Below are positions 1 to 5,500 of a DNA stretch of 6,486 nt, one piece after another. The DNA is from Phycisphaerales bacterium (GTDB lineage Bacteria > Planctomycetota > Phycisphaerae > Sedimentisphaerales > Anaerobacaceae). Made by a program: the position numbers and the translations under genes. Position 1 is the first letter of the stretch; every line of letters starts with the position of its first letter. The stretch spans positions 1-6,486 of the forward strand of contig DSDB01000060.1 of NCBI GenBank assembly GCA_011057845.1. The letters run 5' to 3'. The notes beneath the pieces were generated by a model. It searched no databases. It was not told where the DNA came from and saw only the letters and a list, made by a program, of their open reading frames with translations.

Positions 1-1094
1 ACAGTTGCACGCTGCGTCGCGTCGACCACGACACGAGCCTTCACCGCCTGTCGCCCGGACCGATTCGCCATCACGATCCCCGCCACCTGCCCGGCCTCGT
101 CCGTCAGGACGTCCGTCGCGTAACAGCCGTACAGGAACTCCACGCCGGCATCCATCAGGGCTTGGTCCAGCGCCCGCTTGACCTGCATCGGCGAGGGCGG
201 CCGTCGGGCCTGGACCGCGTCCTTCGGTGCGTCATCCTCGATAATAACCTCCCCCAGCAGGATCCGACCGGCGGCATCGCTCTTCTTCACGGCCAGCTTC
301 ACATACCGCGCCCGCGTACTAACCACGGCCGACAGCGGCACGGGCCCCCAAGGCTCGGGAATGGATTCACCTTTGCGATTATTCTCTATCCGGGCGACTG
401 CCTCGAACGGTTTGCCGTTTCCGGCGGCCGATACAACGACCCGGTCCACCTCGAAGTCGTCCGCGGCCCCGTTGCGGCGCTGGTAGGCCATCACATGGAC
501 CCTGGACAGATTCCGCTCGCGTCCCAGATCGGCCACGATCTCCACATCCCCGTCGTATTGCACGCTCTGGCTGGATGCACTGTGGTATTTGCCATCCGTC
601 AGCAGGGCCGGAGGGTCGGTGTCTCTGTGAGCACTGGCCGAAACAACATCGGTTGTGTAGGTAAAGGGCACGCCCACCGCGCCGATCCCCAAGTCATCCG
701 GCTCAGCGAAGACCGCCTTCTCCAAGTCCGACCGCGGCTGTTCATCCGGTTCAAGCCACAACCGATAGGTTCCGCACAGGTCCTCCCCCAGGTAAGGCCG
801 CTCGGCCGCCAGAAACACCCTGGCGCCATCACGGGCTGCCGCAACCGCCGCCGATACCCCCGCCGACGAGCCCCCAATGACCACCACATCCACGTCGAAG
901 GCCACCGGAATCCTCCTGGCCGACTCATTGATCGCCCTGGCCGGTGGCACAGGCTGCACCGTCGAGCGGACCAGCTCAACGGCCTCTGAACTGCCGGAAA
1001 CGGTTGCCGAACCACTATCCTTTGAGCAGCCCACGGCCGCCAGCACGCCCAGAGCGTACCAGACAGATAGAACCAGCCGAACCGCATGTCGCAT
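1..1094 (-). CDS. Exported FAD-dependent oxidoreductase, probable lipoprotein (3'-truncated by window edge)
   Basis: The frame is open from the ATG at 1094 to the left edge (364 codons), so only the N-terminal part is visible. Residues 1-23 look like a lipoprotein signal: basic start (MRHAVR), hydrophobic stretch, then LAAVGC with C23 as the candidate lipidated cysteine, although A rather than L sits at lipobox -3. Residues 68-98 form a dinucleotide-binding beta-alpha-beta unit, VDVVVIGGSSAG (68-79) followed by ARVFLAAE, a GGSSAG variant of GxGxxG suited to FAD. YLGEDLCGTYRLWLEP (101-116) resembles exported oxidoreductases of the FAD_oxidored (PF12831) type. Residues about 160-287 resemble a discoidin domain. 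The FAD fold resumes at MQVKRALDQALMDAGV (303-318) and reaches VVVDATQRAT (355-364), the usual second FAD-contact strand. An AAAGGA ribosome site lies 8 nt before the ATG. The substrate cannot be told. The oxidoreductase fold is confident; lipoprotein status is moderate. Confidence 0.85.
   Translation of the reverse strand, partial: MRHAVRLVLSVWYALGVLAAVGCSKDSGSATVSGSSEAVELVRSTVQPVPPARAINESARRIPVAFDVDVVVIGGSSAGVSAAVAAARDGARVFLAAERPYLGEDLCGTYRLWLEPDEQPRSDLEKAVFAEPDDLGIGAVGVPFTYTTDVVSASAHRDTDPPALLTDGKYHSASSQSVQYDGDVEIVADLGRERNLSRVHVMAYQRRNGAADDFEVDRVVVSAAGNGKPFEAVARIENNRKGESIPEPWGPVPLSAVVSTRARYVKLAVKKSDAAGRILLGEVIIEDDAPKDAVQARRPPSPMQVKRALDQALMDAGVEFLYGCYATDVLTDEAGQVAGIVMANRSGRQAVKARVVVDATQRAT
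234..617 (-). other. Discoidin-like (F5/8 type C) segment embedded in the FAD oxidoreductase
   Basis: This covers about residues 160-287 of the oxidoreductase. It has the hallmarks of a discoidin-like jelly roll: LLTDGKY (164-170), a VEIVADLGRERNLSRVHVM strand pair (184-202), RARYVKLAVK (261-270) and a closing GEVIIED (281-287). The sequence before it (Rossmann strand 1 and the GEDLCG loop) and after it (the helix at 303-318 and the VVVDAT strand) belongs to the FAD fold, so the segment is an insertion rather than a terminal add-on. Family knowledge suggests such domains bind glycans or surfaces; no binding residues can be assigned here. Confidence 0.6.
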
Positions 1095-1102
1095 GGGTCG
1101 AA

Positions 1103-1108
1103 TCCTTT
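1103..1108 (-). promoter_or_regulatory. Shine-Dalgarno of the FAD oxidoreductase gene
   Basis: Read on the minus strand, AAAGGA lies 8 nt upstream of the ATG at 1094. It supports that start, as does the basic-then-hydrophobic export signal that begins immediately after it. Confidence 0.65.
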
Positions 1109-1208
1109 CACAGAATCGGCGGGGACAGGGCAAAAACCGCCTGCACGGCAGCGCCAAAGGCTTTTTTCAAGCCACTGACGCCACGGGACCGATGGTCAAC
1201 AGGTGGTT

Positions 1209-1237
1209 ATTATGCCAGTTTCACGAAGACGTGTAAA
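1209..1237 (-). promoter_or_regulatory. Sigma70-like promoter for the FAD oxidoreductase gene
   Basis: On the minus strand, TTTACA (1232-1237) is separated by exactly 17 nt from CATAAT (1209-1214). Transcription would begin near 1202, giving an untranslated leader of about 108 nt before the ATG at 1094. The leader contains the small palindrome GGCTT-GAAAA-AAGCC (1159-1173). The divergent promoter for the acyltransferase starts 30 bp away. CACG-AAGA-CGTG (1222-1233) overlaps the spacer and -35 and is too short to call an operator. Confidence 0.55.
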
Positions 1238-1267
1238 CCTTATCCTGGGCCGCCGCAGACCCGGTGC

Positions 1268-1295
1268 TTGACACGATGGCCTGGGAACCTAAAAT
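1268..1295 (+). promoter_or_regulatory. Sigma70-like promoter for the acyltransferase gene (leaderless start)
   Basis: A consensus -35 TTGACA (1268-1273), a 16-nt spacer and TAAAAT (1290-1295) form a strong promoter match. The expected transcription start, about 7 nt past the -10, is at 1302-1303, right at the ATG at 1304. The transcript would therefore have essentially no 5' untranslated region, which fits the absence of any Shine-Dalgarno before that ATG. Confidence 0.6.
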
Positions 1296-1303
1296 CGCCC
1301 CCT

Positions 1304-2326
1304 ATGCCTGATCTGATACCCCGTAAGAAGAAGAAACACCGGCGCAACGTCGTTGTGGACTGGCTGCAGTATGTGGCGCTGCGCTCGGCGCTGGTATTCG
1401 TCTTCATTTTCGACGTCCAGACCATCCTCAACTTCGCCTGCTTGCTCGGCTCGCTGCTCTGGAAGCACTACACACGGGGCCGGCAGCGTGCCCTGCACAA
1501 CCTGAGGACCAGCTTCCCCGACAAGGACGAGGCCTGGCTCGAAGCCGTCGGACACCGCAGTTTTCAGCATATCGTGATGCTTGCCGCCGACGTCTTGTTC
1601 ACCCCGCGACTGGTCAAGAAATACAACTGGCGCGACTATTCGCGTTTCAAGACCGCCGAACGGGCCAAGTGGATGATCAAAGAGGGCAAGGGCATGCTCC
1701 TGGTCGCCGCCCACTACGCGAATTTCGAGATTCTCGGCTATATGCTGGGGCTCTTCGGCTACAACATCTACAGCATCGCCCGCCCCTTCGACAATCGCTT
1801 TCTCAACCGCTACCTCTACGGCGTCCGCCAGAGGGCGGGTCAGCGGATCATCGACAAGAAAGGCGCCAGCCGCCTCATGGACCGGATTGTCGCCGAAGGC
1901 GCCGCCCTGTGCTTCATCGCCGACCAGGACGCCGGGCGAAAGGGCGTTTTCGTCGATTTCTTCGGCCGAAAGGCCAGCACCTATAAGAGCATCGCCCTGC
2001 TGGCCATGGCCTATCACCTGCCCATCGGCGTCGGCTACAGCCGCCGCGTCGGCAACCGCTTTTTCTTTGAAATCGGCGTCAATCGCATCATCATGCCACA
2101 GGAATGGGCCGACAAAGACGATCCCATGACCTGGATCACCGCCGAATACACCCGCGCCATCGAGCAATTCGTCCGCGAGGACCCCAGCCAGTACTGGTGG
2201 CTCCACCGCCGCTGGAAGCACCGCCCCAAAGGCGAAATCCCCGACACCGAGCAGGTCTGGGCCCATATCAACGCGGTCGTATCAAGGTCCGCTGAACACA
2301 GGCAAACCGAGCAGACCACGCGCTGA
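1304..2326 (+). CDS. LpxL/HtrB/MsbB-family lipid A late acyltransferase (lysophospholipid acyltransferase family)
   Basis: This complete 340-aa protein is slightly longer than the roughly 300 aa usual for LpxL-type enzymes, which add secondary acyl chains to the lipid A precursor at the cytoplasmic face of the inner membrane. A very basic N-terminus (RKKKKHRR, 7-14) precedes a hydrophobic membrane anchor (about 23-53). The catalytic H-x4-E motif is H137-YANF-E142 in LLVAAHYANFEILGY. Further family blocks are ARPFDNRFLNRYLYGVR (159-175), IADQDAGRKGVFVDFFG (205-221) and PSQYWWLHRRWKHRP (294-308). The frame stays open upstream to 944, but that extension lies antisense to the divergent oxidoreductase gene and is low-complexity. 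ATG 1304 was chosen because it sits just behind a strong promoter. No Shine-Dalgarno is visible, so translation is probably leaderless. The acyl chain and exact acceptor cannot be read from sequence, so lpxL versus lpxM cannot be chosen and no symbol is given. No other lipid A gene is in the window. Confidence 0.9.
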   Translation: MPDLIPRKKKKHRRNVVVDWLQYVALRSALVFVFIFDVQTILNFACLLGSLLWKHYTRGRQRALHNLRTSFPDKDEAWLEAVGHRSFQHIVMLAADVLFTPRLVKKYNWRDYSRFKTAERAKWMIKEGKGMLLVAAHYANFEILGYMLGLFGYNIYSIARPFDNRFLNRYLYGVRQRAGQRIIDKKGASRLMDRIVAEGAALCFIADQDAGRKGVFVDFFGRKASTYKSIALLAMAYHLPIGVGYSRRVGNRFFFEIGVNRIIMPQEWADKDDPMTWITAEYTRAIEQFVREDPSQYWWLHRRWKHRPKGEIPDTEQVWAHINAVVSRSAEHRQTEQTTR

Positions 2327-2444
2327 ACCCCATTGGGCGGGAGCCTGCGCTTACAGCCCGTCTCCGCACATGCAAGGACCTACAGAACCGCTACCGCGAC
2401 CCCGATGAACATGGTAATCCCGGCGGAATACGGGGGTTTGGGGC

Positions 2445-2473
2445 TTGAAACAGGCCCTCATATCTGGTATAAA
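2445..2473 (+). promoter_or_regulatory. Extended -10 sigma70-like promoter of the modular protein gene
   Basis: TTGAAA (2445-2450), a 17-nt spacer and TATAAA (2468-2473) are arranged ideally, and the -10 is preceded by TGG, a TGn extended -10 element. The predicted transcription start is near 2480, leaving a leader of about 108 nt before the ATG at 2588. Confidence 0.65.
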
Positions 2474-2480
2474 GAATTCA

Positions 2481-2523
2481 GCCGGTCGGGGGCCGTGCAG
2501 GTGGTTTGTGCCCTTGAACCGGC
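2481..2523 (+). promoter_or_regulatory. Leader stem-loop at the predicted mRNA 5' end
   Basis: GCCGGT (2481-2486) pairs perfectly with ACCGGC (2518-2523), and inside it GGGC (2490-2493) pairs with GCCC (2510-2513). This gives a two-helix hairpin with an internal loop of 3 by 4 nt and a 16-nt apical loop. It begins at the predicted transcription start, where such structures can protect mRNA from 5'-end decay. It matches no riboswitch class I recognise. No folding energy was computed. Confidence 0.35.
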
Positions 2524-2573
2524 AAGAGGCAGGAGTTGGTGTATTGAACGCAGTCTTCGCGGTAACATGCTTG

Positions 2574-2580
2574 AAGGAGG
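2574..2580 (+). promoter_or_regulatory. Strong Shine-Dalgarno deciding the start at 2588
   Basis: AAGGAGG ends 7 nt before ATG 2588. Another in-frame ATG at 2567 lies upstream of this element and has no comparable site. Starting at 2588 also gives a textbook signal peptide (MFKKALCALMLL), so 2588 is preferred. Confidence 0.85.
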
Positions 2581-2587
2581 ATCCACC

Positions 2588-5500
2588 ATGTTCAAGAAGG
2601 CCCTTTGCGCCCTGATGCTGCTGGCGGTTCTCGGCGGTATCGCCGCGACGTGCAACGCCGCGCCCCTGATTACCAGTATCGCCCGAAGGAACCCCAACAC
2701 CAACAGTAGCGACACGGAGCCGGTCATCTCCCCGACTCTGATCGCGGAAGGGTCCGTGTTGTTTGTCGATCGCACTCATGTAATGGCGATGGTGCCCCCC
2801 CGCCTCCTTGGGGCCGAGTACGTGCGCAACGCCAATGACGACAAGGACAACCCCAACCACGAACTGGACGTGACCATCGGACAGGCCTGTCTGCTTTACC
2901 TGCTCATCGACAACCGGATGGGCGACAATGTCCGAACCGACCCGCCGAACCTGACGGTCGCCGGAATGAGCTGGGTTACGCAGGCCGGATTCACGCTGAC
3001 CCAGATGACCGTGGAGAACGACGAAAACGCCGACGGCAGTCTCAATAACACCTTCGGGGTCTATGTGAAGCCCGTCACGCCCGGCACCTATACGTTGTAC
3101 GGCCAGAATGACGGAAGCAGCCGGAATATGTATGTCGTCGCCGCGGCCCTGCCGCCAACGAAGGCGCTCAACCCCGCGCCGACTGACGGAAGCACGATAA
3201 CCACCGGCGGAACCACGCTCTACTGGGAACCCGGCGATTACGCTGTGCAGCACCATCTGTTCTTCAGCGCCAGTCGCTCCGAGGTGGAGAATCGTCTTGG
3301 CGCCGCCGACAAAGGACTGGCCGCGAGCCCATTCTATATCATTACCGGTCTGAAGCCCGGAACCACCTACTACTGGACCGTCGACGAGGTCAACGACCTT
3401 CACCCGGACAGCCCATGGGCCGGCGACGTCTGGAGCTTCTCGGTCATGTCCGGTAAGGCCTCCAATCCCACGCCTTTCGACGGGGCCAAGTATCTGCCGA
3501 CGAACGTACAGCTCGCGTGGTCCACGGGTTACCTGAGTCTCTATTATGAGGTCTACTACGGCACTGACTACGACACGGTCAACAATGCCACGACGCCCAA
3601 TGCGATGGTTACCCCGGTCACACACGGCCTGACCGGTTTGGCCAACGACACAACCTACTACTGGCGCGTCGATGCCGTCGATCAGAGTGCCACAAAGTAC
3701 AAGGGCGACGTCTGGACCTTTCGCACCGTTCCCGTCATTACCGTACAGGACCCGAACCTCGTAGCATGGTACAAATTCGACGCCGGCTACGGCACGAGGG
3801 TCCTGGACTGGTCGGGGCACGGCCGCGACGGAGCCATCAACGGCACGGTAAACTGGGTCAGCGGCCTGTTCGATGGGGCCCTGGACTTCATCGGCGACGA
3901 CGGCGGCTACGTAGAGATGCCGGCGGCCTCCATCGGCCTGACCAACAGCCGAGGCTCCGTCGCCATGTGGGTCAACAGCACCCAGATCGACGACGAAGGC
4001 CATATCTGGTACGCCTGTGATGAGACCAGCGGCGACGGTTTCGGTGGACAGGATGAAATGCACGTCAACATGGACGACGACAGCGGCGGGATGATCCGCT
4101 ACTGGGTCCTGGGCACCGACGGCGGCACCGGCACGAATATCAGTCTCAACCACCCCTGGACTCCGATCGACGCGTGGGTCCACGTGGCCGCCACCTGGAG
4201 CGAACCGGACGGCATGCGGTTCTACATCAACGGCGTCCAGGTCGGCTCGGCCCCGCACAACAACCCCGGCAATCTCAAGACCTACGTCCGCCTGCGGCTG
4301 GGCCACGCCAACAGCGGCGACCGCTACTATGACGGCATGATCGACGACTTCCGCCTGTTCAACCGGGCTATTACGCCCGCCGAGGTCATCGCGGCCATGC
4401 GGGGCAATCCGCACGTCGCATGGAACCCCAAACCCGGCAACGGAGCCGTCTTGGATATCGAAACGGCCCGCCCCCTCGCCTGGTCTCCCGGCGACGGCGC
4501 GGCTATGCACGACATCTACTTCTCAACGGACATGGCCGCCGTCGAGACCGCCACGACATCCACCTCCGGCGTCTACGTCGGCCGGCAGGGACCCAACACC
4601 TATGATCCGGGCGCCCTGGGCTTCGGCGGAACCTACTACTGGAGAGTGGATGAGGTCGCCGCCGACGGCATGACGATCCATAAGGGGTATCTCTGGGCCT
4701 TCACAACGCTTGACCACCAAGTCGTGGAGGACTTCGAGAGTTACGGCGACAGCACGGTCGTTGGCGCCGCCGGTAGCCGCATGTGGTACACCTGGCGGGA
4801 CGGCTACGGCTGGACCGACCCAAGCACCGTCGGCGGCAACGGAACCGGCTCGCTCATCGGCAACTGGCCCCCGCCCGTGGCCGAGACGGCGGTGGTGCAT
4901 GGCGGCCGCCAGTCGATGCCGTTCTGGTATGACAACTCCGGAACGGGCGCCGATGCCCTCGGAACGCTCATCACCGCCAAATACTCCGAAACCACCCGGA
5001 CCTTCGCTGTGCCCCAGAACTTCACACGAAACGGCCTGCGGGCCCTGTCCGTGTGGTATCGGGGCTTCCCCGGCGAGATGGGGGCGTTTTCCACGGCCGG
5101 CAATCAGTATACGGTCACCGGCGCCGGCGCCGACATCTGGAACATGCTCTACCCCGGGCAGGTCGCGGCCGACGGCTACCACGACGAGTTCCATTACGCC
5201 TACAAGCAGGTCCACACCGGCGTATTCACCCTCAAGGTCAAGGTTGAGAGCGTGCAGAACACCAATGCCTGGTCGAAGGCCGGGATCATGATCCGCGCCA
5301 CGCTCGACGGAGGTTCACCCAATGCCCTGTTAGCCGTCACCCCAGGCAACGGCACAACCACCCAGATACGAACCGATCCGGGCGGGACCACCACGAGCAC
5401 CCGCGATCCCAATTTCACGGCGCCGCTGTGGATTCGCATCTCCCGAAACTCCGTTGGAGACCTGAGTTCTTCGTTCTCCAGCGACAACGTCAACTGGACG

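Larger units (their letters stand above)
2327..2587. other. Intergenic region between the acyltransferase and the modular protein gene
   Basis: This 261-bp stretch holds no credible gene. I found no GC-rich hairpin followed by a T-tract that would end the acyltransferase transcript; GGGCGGGAGCC near 2335 pairs only weakly with GCCCGTCTCC about 15 bases downstream. The second half carries the promoter, leader hairpin and ribosome site of the next gene. Confidence 0.6.

Noticed and set aside
162..989. A 275-codon plus-strand open frame opposite the oxidoreductase
   Set aside because: The minus strand has an FAD-binding motif, an export signal and a ribosome site. The plus-strand product is rich in R, P, G and H with no recognisable motif.
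1159..1173. Hairpin GGCTT-TTTTC-AAGCC as an intrinsic terminator
   Set aside because: The stem is only 5 bp, no T-tract follows the stem, and it lies in the leader of the oxidoreductase gene where no transcript needs to end.
944..1303. Possible 120-residue N-terminal extension of the acyltransferase
   Set aside because: It overlaps the divergent oxidoreductase gene, reads as Pro/Arg-rich non-protein-like sequence, and would start upstream of both promoters. The family normally begins near the membrane anchor found just after ATG 1304.
1289..2266. A 325-codon minus-strand open frame opposite the acyltransferase
   Set aside because: It lies entirely antisense to a gene with conserved catalytic blocks and has the Gly/Asp/Val/Ala composition of a complement shadow.
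2351..4510. A 719-codon open frame on the minus strand opposite the modular protein gene
   Set aside because: It is antisense to a frame with a signal peptide, strong ribosome site and recognisable domains. The product is low-complexity and rich in V, G, D and R, as expected for the complement of GC-biased codons, and matches no family I recognise.
4523..5215. Minus-strand open frames opposite the modular gene (also 5330-5773 and 6044-6466)
   Set aside because: All are antisense to recognisable domains and lack ribosome sites or family motifs; they reflect codon bias.
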